64,000 nt of DNA from Torymus aiolomorphi. Lineage: Eukaryota; Arthropoda; Insecta; Hymenoptera; Torymidae. Shown one piece after another: positions 24,280-36,429 of this stretch. The notes beneath the pieces were generated by a model, which was not told the DNA's origin, ran no database searches, and saw nothing but the letters and a program-made list of their open reading frames with translations. The first letter of the stretch is position 1; every line of letters starts with the position of its first letter. The translations under genes were made by a program, and so were the position numbers. The stretch covers positions 95,451,442 through 95,515,441 of the forward strand of contig CM070874.1 of the NCBI GenBank assembly GCA_036365515.1, in the 5' to 3' direction.

Positions 24280-25644
24280 AACTATAAAAATTCTAATGTC
24301 GCCCATATCATCAACAATCGGGTAACAAAACCACCACCACCATCACCACCACTACGCCCCCCTACTCGCACACGCATCCGCACGTAATAATTACTGTCGT
24401 TCGCGCCCAGCGGGCCGAAGACGTCGGAGCAAGATAAGAGGAGAGAAGAGCGAAGAGCGAAGGAGGAAGCAGCCGTGACGACAGAGCCGACTCGTCGAGG
24501 GGCTCTCTCGAGCGTAGCTCGTCTAGCAGCGATAAACAAACAGAACTGACCGACTTCTCGGGCTCGCACTCGTAGCGGCGCACGGGCCTGGCTATTTCGA
24601 CCGGGCGGACTCTCGGGGGAGAGGGAGCGAGAAAACGAGTGGCAGAAGCGCCGGCAGTGAAAGCTGCGTCGAACGCGAGCTTCGATCTGCAGGGCGCGCG
24701 CGTTTTAAAGGCCCCGCCGAGGGGTGAGGGAGCGGAGAGGCGGAAGAGAGCGACGATGGCAGAGCGGAGAGCGACGACGCCGCTGCTATTTTCGAGGCTC
24801 ACAGTCGAGAGGAGCTAGCCGCTCGGTGGCCGCAAAGCTTGCCTCCTCTCTCGCTCGCCCGCGCGCCTAAAATAGTCGCGAGAGATACGAGAGGCTGAGG
24901 ACGACCGCCGCGGGAGGAGATGTTCTCTGACGCATTTCGCGCGGCCCGATAAGAAGAAGCGATCGAGGATTCCTCGGCCCCGTTCCACACCGGCGCTGCT
25001 GCTCGTCGAGAAAATGGAAGATCCTTGAGAGGAGAGGCGGAGAAGACGAGAGGAGCGCGAGACGGAAAAACTTTCCCACTTGCCATTCCCTCTCTCCCCC
25101 TCGCGGCCGTCCTCACCAGCGGCAGCAGCGGCAGCAGCGGCAGCAGCGAGGCGACAATCTCCGCGACGGGAAACTCTCCGCTGATCGAAAGAGAGAGATA
25201 GACCCGAGGAGGAAGTTGGCCCGCAGCTCCGATAATCCGCTCTCGCCCTCGCTCGCTTGTAAATACCCGAGGCTGCCGCGCGCACACACGCCGCTCGTTA
25301 AACACGCGCACGCTCCCTTCTAATTGTCCGTAAACTCGGCACACGTTCGATCTCCCGGGACTGCGAGTCTGCTGTCAAGACTGAAACTAGAAGGCGCGCA
25401 CGCAGAGGAAGGCAGAGCGAAGGATAAGAGGCCGAGTCTCGGTTCCGCAGGACTGACTGGCTGATGGGTCGCGGGCGCACGCAGCTCCCAGCGCGGACCA
25501 GCGGCCGCCGGACGTAGCGGATCGACCAGGTCAGCAGCTAGGCGAGCTAGACCGCATCATCATACACGGGAACGGGAAGCGAACTCGAGAGGCGCAGGCT
25601 GCGCGTGTATGTTGTTCCGCGCCTGGTGGCGTTAGGGCGGCGAG
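24280..25644 (+). promoter_or_regulatory. CpG-rich promoter / 5' leader region of plus-strand gene
   Basis: A sustained GC- and CpG-rich block with purine-rich stretches and a (GCAGCG)n run near 25,115-25,145, directly upstream of the Gln-rich exon. Long frames on the minus strand here (for example 24,362-25,344) are Arg/Ser/Ala-rich and lack domain signals, as expected of a GC-rich leader. A short frame ATG (25,608) to TAG (25,632) lies in the same frame as the downstream coding sequence, just before it. Confidence 0.5.
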
Positions 25645-26099
25645 GTGGGGGGCGCGTTGTCTTGCTGCCTGCCGTGCGCCGGCGGCGGCGGCGGTGGCGC
25701 CGGCCCGGCCGCCCCCACGGCGCTGGCCCCGGGGGACAAGGCCCTCCTCCAGCGACAGCCGCTCCAGCAGCAACAGCAGTACTCGCAGCAGCAGGCCCAG
25801 CAGCAGCAGGCCCAGCAGCCGAGCCCCGGCCGCCCGGAGCAGCAGCAGCTGCTGCAGTCCGGTAAGGGCGCCGCGGTGGGGCCCGCGCAGGAGAGCCCCG
25901 TGGCCCTGGGCGACCTCGACGAGTACCTCGGCGACGTCGAGGAGGAGGAGGACGACGAGGAGGACGAGGACGAGGACGAGGAGCGCGCGGCCAAGGGCGA
26001 GGACGGCGGCCACGAGGGGGGCGGCCAGCACCGGCTCAGCCCCCGGCTCCACGACATCGAGGAGGAGGACGATGAGGAGTGCCGCAATACTCGCGAACG
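25645..26099 (+). CDS. Exon 1 of an unrecognised gene: myristoylation-like N-terminus, poly-Q, acidic
   Basis: Open from the TAG at 25,632. From GTG at 25,645 the translation begins GGALSCCLPC after the initiator, which fits N-myristoylation (Gly2, Ser6) with adjacent Cys residues for palmitoylation, so a membrane-anchored protein is possible. A Gly/Ala/Pro stretch follows, then a Gln-rich tract (about residues 38-73), then a Glu/Asp-rich tract ending EEEDDEECRNTRE. Codon composition is GC-rich. It ends at the donor CG|GTGAGT (26,100) in phase 2, which joins the exon at 37,458. No in-frame ATG exists in the exon, so the start is unresolved: GTG/non-AUG initiation, a spliced upstream exon or a sequence error. 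I do not recognise the family. Confidence 0.62.
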
Positions 26100-26447
26100 G
26101 TGAGTAATGGCTTTCTCACTTCTCGACTCTCATTATGCCCACCCCCGTTCCCCGCCTCCTTATACCCGCACTTCTCTCACACCTTCCCCCTTCTCTCTTC
26201 TTCGTTCCGCCTGCGTATCGATCTTTTCTTGGACTATCGACTTGTTGAATTCAGCTTGGAGTCGAGCACTGTTTTAGTTTGCATTGCCCGATGCACTCGT
26301 TTTTTCGGATGGTATTTAGATCAGTTCCCGTCCTCTCGATATGTTCTTGGTATTTTTCACGAGCACCCACAGACTAGATTGGGATTGATGAAGTGTTGGT
26401 GGCTGGCGGGTGCACTTAATCGTAAATGTACTTTTATACTGCTACGC

Positions 26448-26697
26448 GGGGAGAAAGAAATTTGTAAAAATTACCAAACTGTCAAGTAACCCGGAATCAA
26501 ACCTCAAAATACAAATTTTTAACCGAATTTGTTGGCACGTTTTACTATATGTTTGGAAAAGTTTGTAAAATATCGAAGGAAAAAGCGCCAAAAGTTTGGT
26601 AAAAAAGTGGGGTTATGAGGTCTAACTCTAGGTTACTGACAGTTTGGTAAAAATTACCTAACTTTTAGTAATTTTTACTAATTTTTTTCTCACCATG
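26448..26697. mobile_element. Inverted-repeat MITE, about 250 bp
   Basis: Left part GGAGAAAGAAATTTGTAAAA then AATTACCAAACTGTCAAGTAAC. Right part GTTACTGACAGTTTGGTAAA, then AGTAATTTTTACTAATTTTT and TTCTCACC. The arms pair imperfectly over about 50 bp at each end. It resembles the element at 59,846-60,104. Confidence 0.68.
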
Positions 26698-28255
26698 TAT
26701 TATATTTAATACCTCGTATTTTTTAATGCAATATATTTTGCATGCGAATGACTGACTGTCACACTTAATTTCACACAAGTGACGTCTATTAAATTGTTAT
26801 AGTTTTTAATTATCTTACTGTTTCAATTATTAAATAAAGCTAGACCTAGGCAATTTAAAATATATGAATTTCTCGCTACTGGGCTAGTGTATAATTTAGC
26901 GTTGCATGACCATTATTAGATGTGGACGTAGTGGGCTAGGATTGTTCAAATTACGTTATGAATATAGTACGCTGGCTTATTCGAATGCAGGCTTAATTTT
27001 ATGGGCTCTATATTATATTCGGAATGTTTGCATTGCATAGAGGCTACAGAATTTGGTGAGCCAAACTTTTTATTATACCGGCCCAACTGTTTAATCAGCA
27101 AAGTACAAAAAATATAAACAACAAAGTATGCAACTTGCAACTCTCAATTAACTTTTTTTTATAGGCTCAAAGTCCTAAAACAATGTCAGGATAAATCTCC
27201 GTCGCACGGAAGCTCATTTGAGAAAATTTCGTTGACTAATATTCCTCGCGATTGCGTAACCCTCCGCCTATCTGCCTCCCCGTTGTTTTATTCATCGTTT
27301 ATTTTAACTTTTGCAACCGTAGAACTACCGGGTGCTGATTTGAATAAATGCTCGAAACTTTTTGGGATTGTGGTCCCTCCGCAGCGCGCCGCTCTCGAGG
27401 AAATTTGCACTTTCCATCCGAAGCATCGCGAATTTTCCTTCTTACCTGAGTGATTATTGCACCGCTTGTGATGTAAATTTATTCCATTGATGTGTAAAAT
27501 TTCTGTTACTCTCGGCGTACGCGCGGTCGCTTGTTTTCACTCAGCTGGGAAAGATAAATGTAAGCCTCGACGCGCACGCGTGTAACTGAATAAATTTCGA
27601 GGAGAGTGAATCTACTTCGCGCGTAACCGCGTTGGCCGGTTTATTAGCTATGCAGAGAATGGAAGTTGTGTTGTAACGTCATTCGAAGTGTTATAATTTT
27701 CTGTGCGTGGAAAACAATAAATAGCCATAGGACAACGCATTGTATCCGAAAACAATAGAAGAAATAGAGTCTGTTTTATTTCCGTAGAAGAAACACTACA
27801 ATGACAGTTATAGAAACGGTATTTTACAATATTGAAAAAAAATCTCATCGATTTGTAGTATACAGTTATTTATTGTGGTCTCGAGAGTTACTTTCATCAC
27901 GAAAGGACGTCATAAAAGGATTATCGATATCAGCACAACGTATTGTACCGCATATGTCATTTCTTATCAGGTCCATTATAATCCTATATTCTAAAGTTTA
28001 AATAATACATGAGCTTAAAATAAATATCATATTTTAAGCATCTGTTGCAAAATGATACTTCTTCAATAATAAACTTTTTGAGATAGTTTTCTCATAAAAA
28101 AACGATAGCCTCAGAGCGATGAATGGAAGGACTGACTGTTAGTGATTGACCAATCATACAAAAGCACAGCATTATGAATAATTTGAATTAGTTTTAAATA
28201 ACAACGCATTTATGAGTATGCGAAAAAGAATAGGCGAAATTCGATTAGTTTTGGT
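26698..28255. other. Intronic AT-rich DNA, no feature
   Basis: No element, exon or RNA recognised. A somewhat GC-richer strip at 27,480-27,640 has no open frame of interest. Confidence 0.45.
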
Positions 28256-28497
28256 TACACTTAGAAAACGATCTTCCTGTATCAACGAGAATCTACCTGT
28301 CGGAAGAGGATTCTCGCTAAAAATAGAGCCAAGAGGATATCTTCCTATGGAAGGAGGGATTATCTTATACAATAAAAAGTCAAGCTTCCTGTAGCGGGAT
28401 GATGATTTTTCGCGCAGGAGGAATCCTTTTTTGTCGCACCAAGATTTTCTGGGGAGGAATTTTATTTCAAGACAGGAGGATCGTTTTTCTGAGTGTA
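28256..28497 (+). mobile_element. MITE, 242 bp (GATCTTCCTGT family, copy 1)
   Basis: The ends TACACTTAGAAAACGATCTT and AGGATCGTTTTTCTGAGTGTA are inverted repeats. The interior carries ATCTACCTGTCGGAAGAGGA and TATCTTCCTATGGAAGGAGG. A near-identical copy is at 48,835-49,094 in the same orientation, and a longer diverged copy in reverse at 28,963-29,525. Confidence 0.88.
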
Positions 28498-28511
28498 GTA
28501 TATATCTATAT

Positions 28512-29837
28512 GGCTTCCAGGAATAACGACTTAACTGACATTTTGTCAAAATTGAGTTAGCACCGGAATTTATACCTTCTAATTACTCTTTTTCGTGTAG
28601 ACTTGGTCCGAAAATCTTAAACGCGTTCAAAGAGCAAATATCAGCTAAGTACATAACCACTTAACTGCACCTGTGCCCGGAAAAACCACTTAACTGAATA
28701 TTTATATTTAATTAAAAGCATCGTTTTGAAGTTAATACTGTGCAATAAACAGATTATGTCATACCTATTTTTACAGCAACAAAGATCAAAGGCAATGTAT
28801 AATAGAAGGTAACACAACAGCTTTGATTAGCGGACGATGGGGCGAGTGTGCTTAAACAGTAACCGAGTAACGTTCGGTATCCAGTTTACCGAATTCCGTT
28901 GACTTCACGCACATTCCGTTGGGAGGCGCATGCACGGGAGTAAATATTTAAAAAAGAATTCGTACACTCTGACAAACGATCCTCAGGTACCAAAATAAAA
29001 TTCCTCCCGAAAAAATCTTCCTGCCACAAAAAAGATTTCCTCCCGCGCGGTAGAATCGTAATTCGGTTACAAGAACCGTGATCTCCTGTTATAGGAGGCC
29101 AATCCTCCTGCAGGAGGAGAATTTTACGTTTTATTACAAGAATATTATGTGTCAGTAATGGAGGAATGATATTTTGGGTCTTAGGTCCCCAAAACTCTAT
29201 TTTATAAATATCATTAAATTGCAATGTAAGACAAGTTTTATTGATAACAGATGACACTAGGACTACTATATAAATATTTAAAATAACTAAAGTCTTTTTA
29301 TTCCATGCATGTACAACAATTTTATTTTTACATTAATTAATTATTTTTTTTTTGTTAATAGTTATTATATATACGGGAGGAATTCCTCTCATCGCGATGC
29401 GACATTATACCAAGTGGATATTCCTCCTTCCATAGGAAGATATTCTCTTGACCCTATTTTTAACTGAAAATCCTCTTCCGACAGGCAGATTCTCGTTGGT
29501 ACAGGAAGGTCGTTTTCTGAGTGTATTCTATGTTTTAAGTGTAGAAATAACTATGTTATTTATCTTATTTGAACAATTTCTCTAAACCACTTAACTGCAC
29601 AGTTACCGGAATAACGACTTAACTGCATTGTTTTGTTTGTTTATTCAAAGAACAAAAATGTATTCTAGCAGCTGATAGTGGGGTTCGAAAGATATTCGAC
29701 ACCTTTGTAAATGCCTAAATTGTTATGACTCATCTTGCGCATTTCGATTTTACATATGAAGTGTCATGACAGAAATTTTAAAACGGCGATTTCTCGAAAA
29801 CACGTACAAGTGGGTTAAGTCGTTATTCCTAGAAGTC
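28512..29837. mobile_element. Non-autonomous element with CGACTTAACTG subterminal repeats
   Basis: Left end GGCTTCCAGGAATAACGACTT; the right end (29,814-29,837) is its inverse with few mismatches. The motif AC(C/G)ACTTAACTG recurs at 28,656, 28,685, 29,586 and 29,614 near both ends, often with CCGGAA between pairs. Such repeated subterminal motifs usually bind a transposase. A second element (28,963-29,525) is nested inside. No coding capacity. Confidence 0.65.
28963..29525 (-). mobile_element. Longer reverse copy of the GATCTTCCTGT MITE
   Basis: Starts TACACTCTGACAAACGATCC and ends with GGTCGTTTTCTGAGTGTA. Its right half matches copy 1 in reverse (CCTCTTCCGACAGGCAGATT, TTCCTCCTTCCATAGGAAGA). 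At 563 bp it is more than twice the length of the other copies, with extra AT-rich sequence at about 29,140-29,380. It may be a longer family member or one carrying an insertion. Confidence 0.72.
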
Positions 29838-29842
29838 ACACA

Positions 29843-29875
<33 letters not shown>

Positions 29876-32800
29876 GGTGCAACATTATATTTCCAACAGT
29901 GCAATAAATGGTGGATTTACACTTCGTATTTTATTTTTAAAAAATGATAAACAACGTGGTAATAGTAATAAAAATATAAAAAGTATAGCACACTTTCTTT
30001 CGACTAAGTTTCGCTAGAGAACATTAATTTCCCCCCTAATCAAGTCGCTTCACTGGGACTTTAAAATAGGACGCACATCCGGCCGCCTCTCTTGCACGAG
30101 ACTAATGCAATTTTCGCTTGTTCACGCAAAAACTCTCTCCCTCTCGCCGCGCGAAACCAGATTATGGCGAAACACTTATAATCAGCCGCCATTTGACCGG
30201 CGGCCACGGGAAATACGATTCTCACCACCGCGCGAATACGGGCTTCGCGCATGCGTGCACCCGCGCACTTCGGCTATGACACATGCAATTATAGGCGAGT
30301 TTTGCCGGGCGGTGATTAGCGCTCGATTCGATCGAGCCGAGTCCTTTTCACTGGAAATAGGCCGTGGGCAGTCGGCCCCGTTTTAATATCCGATACGCGG
30401 GGCCGTAAATCGTCGCGGTGATGCGCGCTTTCGCGAGAGTTACGATTTCAATTCGCAAATTGGCCCTGCGTCGGAGGAGTCACGCGAATGCCCCCCGCAA
30501 CACAGGGGCGCGAATGTGGGCTAGAGGTTAACGACGAGCGATGCGATAAGTTGTACGCACGCATAGTCCAAGGTGGAATCGCTTTAAAAAAATGTACGTC
30601 TACGTGCGCGCGCGCGTGCGCCGCCCATAATACGATCCAGTATAGGCCTGGAGTATCATTATACCTTACGCAACCGATAGGATATCTTAGCGCGTCTTTT
30701 ATTCGGACGCGAGCGCGACGATCGAGTTTTCCGTCGAGGAGGCGATACGTCACGTGTTCTTGCCTCGCCTCGCCTTTCCGCGAATGACTTTTTCATTTCG
30801 CACTGCAGTTCTTCATTTAACTTTGAGTTTCCATTAATTGCAGACGATACGTACGGAGACGGATGATCAGCATCTGCCGAACGCGTATTTCTAGTTTATA
30901 TCAATTGAAAATGTCTTGTTATATAAGGATGAAACTTCATTCTTTAAATCTAATAAATTTAACAGCTTTCATTTTAATGTAAGAATGATGCAATTAGTTT
31001 ATATAATATACTTTGAATAAACGTAAATGTAGGTGCAAAAATGTCTGAATTCGATGAAAAGAAGAAAATAATTCCATTATGATATTACTCTTGCCCTGAT
31101 ATTTCACCAACGGGCCGAGTAGAAAAAAAACAACTTGAGAGATAATGTAAGATACGTTTGACACGGCAAACGGTCGTAATGGCCAGTTCGATGATAAAGA
31201 TCCTTGAGAGCGAAATAGACGAGTAAATCAAAACTTGCGTGTGCGCACTCTGCGAAACACCGTGACATCGCCATCGTATACATCACACTTTGCGTCATTT
31301 TTCTAATAGGATAATTGGCCGTTGCACAACTAGTTTAATACACCGATACGTCACGCGGCCGCGAAGAGCGAAGGGAAGAGGCTCTACTCGCAAAATTCTC
31401 CACTCGTCTTTGTTATTTCCATTCTATCCCTGGTAGAAATTCATCTATATGAAATGCCTAAGAAGTTAGAAAATAGCTAGTAAAACTGGCTAATTAATCG
31501 CTGTGATGAAACGACTTTTCGACCATTATTTGCCTATTTCTTAGATTGACGTAACAACAAAATATTGGAATTCGATTGACTTACTAATTTTATCTTTGAT
31601 GAAAGAGCATTAAAGTGCATTGGATGGCTTACCAAAATATAAATAAATAACATTAACTAATAAATCATTTGTTGTACTCTTTCTATCAATAATTCAGCAA
31701 AACTTATTTCTTCATCTGATTCTGGCTTTCTCACTCCTTGCAATAACAGCAAGCCTCCTACTAGCCATTTCCAGACTAAAGAAACTGATCAATTTTAATA
31801 CCTTTAAAATACTCAAGAACAAGCTTGTGCTTGTCTTTGCAAAACTCATTCTATTTTTCAATCTATTAAATGACCAAATAATAGGAGAAAAAGCGTTTCG
31901 TCGGGAGGTAGAAACTAAACAAGAGAAATTCCCAGTTTATAGCAAGTTCCTAATATAAGTGATTAGTTATAAAACATTTTTGATTTCCACGAAGGATCTC
32001 ACGTTCGTTTTCGTTAGTAAGCAACTAAATATGCTCGCGCACATTTACGCGTACTTTGACGAGAGACCGTTAGCCGAGTGCTGCGCTTTATTAAAAAGCG
32101 GAATTTTAAAGTGTATGGTATACGCAGGAGGCCAAGTTCTCCTCCCACCGAGTGTGTGACGCGTGTGACGCGAGCTCGAGCGCGCGGTCGACTGGTTTGG
32201 CGACTCTTCGATGACTCTAAATTATGTAACTCTGTGTGCGCGCGCGCGCGCGCCTGTGTACTTTTGAATCTGCGCGCGGCGGACGGCGCGTACGCCTGTT
32301 AGTGTCGAGACGGCGCCGAGGTAAAAAAGTCACAAACAAATTTTGACCGCTCGTACGCGCCCGTGTTTTTTTTTGCGAGCCCGGAGGACCGAGAGAAGGT
32401 AAATTTTCAGTTTTTTTTTCGTGTTATTTGAATTTTTAAAAAGCCTTTGCGGACGCAATTTTCATTGCTTTATTTTATGAAGAGTTTGTGAGTATTAAAC
32501 AGTACCGTTAACTTTGTGAGTGATCAAATACGTAACATTTTCACTCTATACATATCGTTGGAAACGTCACAAGTTTGTTTATCGGTTTTTAATATTCATT
32601 CCACTCGTTTGACATGTAATTTAAAAAGTACGTGCGTTTAATATAATTTAAATGAATAAAATTAAATATATAAAACATTTAATACATACAACAAACGTTA
32701 GGAAAAAATATTTAAGTCTTTTAACCACAAGATGCACGTTAAATGAATGTTTCATTTATGTAGTTTTTCATAAATATTTCGTGGGTATAATTAACTGTGA

Positions 32801-35708
32801 GCAGCGAAAAAGAGCGGACAGTTGTACATAATAAAAAGCCGGTGTGTGCGGTGCGACCTGCGTACGCGTGTCATGACTTCTCCGCGTTTTTGTGTTACGG
32901 ATTCGCTTTGGTTTTTATGTCTCTTTACTCTGTTTTTTCCTCACATTAACGTTTTGTGTAACCCGACGGATTCGCGTATACGTGCGCGAGACCGCGGGAG
33001 AAAGAAATAAACGGTTAGACGTGACCTTGCGCGGACGGATGGATTTACAAAGGAATTAAAGAACCTCCAAAGTATTTTAATATTAATAAATAGTTGAATA
33101 TCTAATTAGAGTACTAATTAAAAATCAATGCACTTCTTTAAAATATGAAATTTACGTGCATCAAGTATACTCTTAATTAAACGACGCCTAAACTTCAATT
33201 AAAAAAATCTAAAGTCAATTAAAAACTGTAATACCATTAAAGCTATGGGATTCAGAAGATTTTTACCGAAGGAGATCGAAGTGTACTTTCGCAAAATTTC
33301 AACAACTTTTTCTCTCTCTTGGTCGAATTAAGTCTGGCTGCTCTGTAAAGATGTTTAAACATACTCACAACGAACTTTGATGAGCATCAATCAAGATAAA
33401 GAACAAAATTTAATAGCGCGTAGACTTCGAGTTAGCTTCGCGCGAGTTCGTGATATTTTCGTTGCGCGCGCGCGCGCGGATAGACGCCGGACATTCCCGA
33501 CGTATCCAGTATGATCAAGAACTATTAAATTATGATTTACAGTTTTCCTTGTTGTAATTCTGATAGATTAGTTTATTTTTGTGCAATTCATGTGCATTTC
33601 ATTACAGAAATAATGTATTGAAAAGTTCTATTTTCGAAATCGATAAATTAGTTCTACTGACGTTTGTTTAAAATATTATTTATATTTATTTTACTTGGAC
33701 ATTTTGTCCACGCTATTAATTTACAATGTCGTATTTCATTATAAATTTTAAAACATTTTTATTATTTATGCTGAAGCAGGTATTAACAGTTCTCTCTGAA
33801 TATATGAGAAGAATATTAATAGTTGTAATAAATTTTTGATATTGGATAAATGTTTAATATCCGACGAGTTATAAGAAAATAAAATGTTTGCTTCAGAGAA
33901 GTATAGTTTACTTGTCCCAAAGTTCTCAATTCAAATCAGTTGTTGAATGAAATACAACTATAACGAACTCCAGGAAGTGAGCTTGTAATAGCATACGTCT
34001 TAATTCTGTTCCCCGAATCGAACAGTGCACCGCGTGCTCGTATCATATTTCCAAGCGGCACGAAAAACTCGTATAGATACATTACGTCCCCCGTCTCCCA
34101 AAAGCCATCTCCCCCTCGCCGATTTATCGCATAATACATCACGTATTATAAACGGCTTGGCGATCTCGCCGCGACACTCGGCACGTGCAATATATATGTA
34201 CATGTACAGGCGCGGACGAACACGTACGCAGCGTCACCGCGCGCGCGCACAATGCGCCGCTACTTTATCATCGCGGCTCGCTGTCGGCGCGGGGCCGCAA
34301 TAGCCGCTCTTCCACTCTCCTCGCTTAAATAGGAGAAAATCGCACAATAGCGCCGGAGCCGGGGCACGCCTACACATAGCCACGCATTCAAATTCCGCGC
34401 TCGCGCGAGTAGAAAAGGCAACAGAGCTAGCTCGGCGTCAATATCGACGTGTTTCGTAGGCTGCAGCAGCCGCCGCCGCCGAGAGAGCAACGGAGGGGAA
34501 GCCGAGCGGCCGGAGGGGTTGGAGGGAGCGAGGCGGGACGAAGATAAGGCAGAGAAGCCTCGGCTTAGCTCATTTCCCGATTATCCAGCCGTGCTTCAAT
34601 CTATTTGCCGGATATTGTGAACACCCAACTGAATGCATCGGTACACACGCGCCTGTGCGGCCGGGAGAGTTTATACATGCTTCTATCTATAGCTCAACGT
34701 GCGAAGGCTGAACTTTGATATTCGCGTGTATTATACGGCACCGAGGCCGAGGGAGGATAAAAAGCCGCCGCGGCCTGCACATCAGCGTTCGGATTGTTTC
34801 TCCAGCGGCTTTTTTTCTTTCGAGGCTGCAACTTTTAATACCGCTCGGGGCGCGCGCTCCCTTTTTCCCTCCATCTCTCTCTCTCCTCTCTCTCTCTCGC
34901 CTGCTTTTTCGCTCTTTCCTTGCTTTCCCGGCCACGGACTGACCGCGCGATCGATCGATCCCAGCTTTCAATCGCATTTTAGGATGTGCGGGACCGAGTG
35001 GATTGGCCCATAACGAGCGGAGCGAAAAAGCTGCAAGCGTGCGCGCTGCTGTTGTGAATATAATGGGTAGTGGATGAGAGATGAAATTTTCCCTCCGCGG
35101 ACTTTTTCTGTTTTCACGCACGCGAAAAGTGCACTTCGGAACGGCGGCGAGTGAATAATCATTGCGGTCGTTCGGGATTTATTCGCGCGATGTGGTCGTT
35201 AGGTGGATGGAAGGGGCGGAACGAGAAATAGTTTGCTATAAAAATGCAGATTGATTTTACGTAAAGTAGAATTTTGATTGCCACGTAATTATTACTTCGA
35301 TAATAATCAGTTATAATACGTTAACGCATTTAAAATTTTAATCACAAACATAAAATTTTATTGCAATTTTAAAAATTCGATATACTTTGTTACTATTAGA
35401 CATTGAAATTTATTATTAGCTGTGCGATTGTATTTTATGGGTCCACGATGATGAACTTCGATATATTTAAAATCATTTTACAAATAATGCATGATAAATT
35501 CTATCATGTACTATTTGTAAATTTGATTGCATAAACTTTTTAATTCCATAAAATACTGACAGTGATATTGTAAATACCAACAAATAATTTTTTATATTCA
35601 TTTAAAACAAATATGTTGTTTGTTGCTTATACCACTTGAAATTATACAAATATGCAATTGTAATAGTAAAAATTATCAATAATACAATATATTCTCTTTA
35701 TCTTATTT
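29838..35708. other. Intronic DNA with CpG-rich patches
   Basis: Alternating AT-rich and CpG-rich blocks, including alternating CG runs at about 32,236-32,252 and 33,464-33,478. Frames in the CpG-rich blocks overlap on both strands. The only frame with a protein-like feature is 32,873-33,010 (plus), a hydrophobic leader-like peptide of 45 residues; see findings. Confidence 0.4.
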
Positions 35709-36429
35709 TTAGAGGAAAAAGAGGCTATCTCGTGGAAGCGTAGAAAAAGGTGCTATCTCGTCGATGCGTTGAAAAATATTACTAACCAATTTAGCTTGTA
35801 ATGTTTTTATATGTGGCGCATGTTAAGTTTAATAAAATGAAAAACCGAAACCCCAAATGAGTGGGAAAGGCGAGTCCCACGTAGAAGAATATCTTCCCGA
35901 AAGGTGGCAGGACGAGAATACTGCAATAAAATAAAATCTCAATTCCAAATATAAGCGAGGGAGGCAGGTTCCATCTAAACAAAAGTAACTACACGTAAAT
36001 GCGGGCAGACGATAAATAGTTTTAGTTCAATAAAATAAAACACTTAAATACCTTTTGTTTAAATGATAATTTGTCAATAGATTTTATTAGTTATTTAGAA
36101 CTTTAAAAAGGTCGATAGTAAGACGGTTAAGTTTATATTAAAAATAATATTCTATACATTCTCTATGATTGATAATCAAACTAAATATATAGAAAAATAC
36201 AATTTTCTTTAAAAGTTTCTGCACAGGTGCCAACTCATATTTTCACGAAAAAAAAAAATAATCTCCGAGATAGCATGTTCTCCAGATCTCAGCGAGATAG
36301 CATGTTTTTGAACGCATCTACGAGGTAGCATTTTTTTTCAACGCCACTACGAGATAGCATCTTTTTCAACGCTTCGACGAGGTAGCATCTTTTTCAACAC
36401 TTTGACGAGATAGCCTCTTTTTCCTCTAA
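35709..36429. mobile_element. MITE with subterminal tandem GAGATAGCAT repeats, 721 bp
   Basis: Terminal inverted repeats TTAGAGGAAAAAGAGGCTAT and ATAGCCTCTTTTTCCTCTAA. The right side carries six tandem units of about 29 bp with core GAG(A/G)TAGCAT...TTTTTCAACGC (36,267-36,426). The left side has two inverted units (35,723-35,776). No coding capacity. The asymmetric arrays resemble foldback-type elements. Confidence 0.85.

Noticed and set aside
24282..25480. Several minus-strand Arg/Ser/Ala-rich frames over 100 residues
   Set aside because: Located in a CpG-rich block where both strands are open by composition. No domain, no consistent splice sites; better explained as the leader of the plus-strand gene.
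25531..26087. Minus-strand Leu/Val-rich frame opposite exon 1
   Set aside because: Antisense of the Gln-rich and acidic exon; the plus-strand frame has matching splice phases with 37,458.
26079..26489. Plus-strand 136-residue frame after exon 1
   Set aside because: It starts across the exon 1 donor in another frame and lies in the intron, with no domain.
31425..31560. CCCTGGTAGAAATTC as a possible MITE terminus
   Set aside because: No inverted partner found nearby.
36267..36426. Possible CRISPR-like array
   Set aside because: The units are directly adjacent, 29 bp and degenerate, without unique spacers, and lie inside a TIR-bounded element in eukaryotic DNA.
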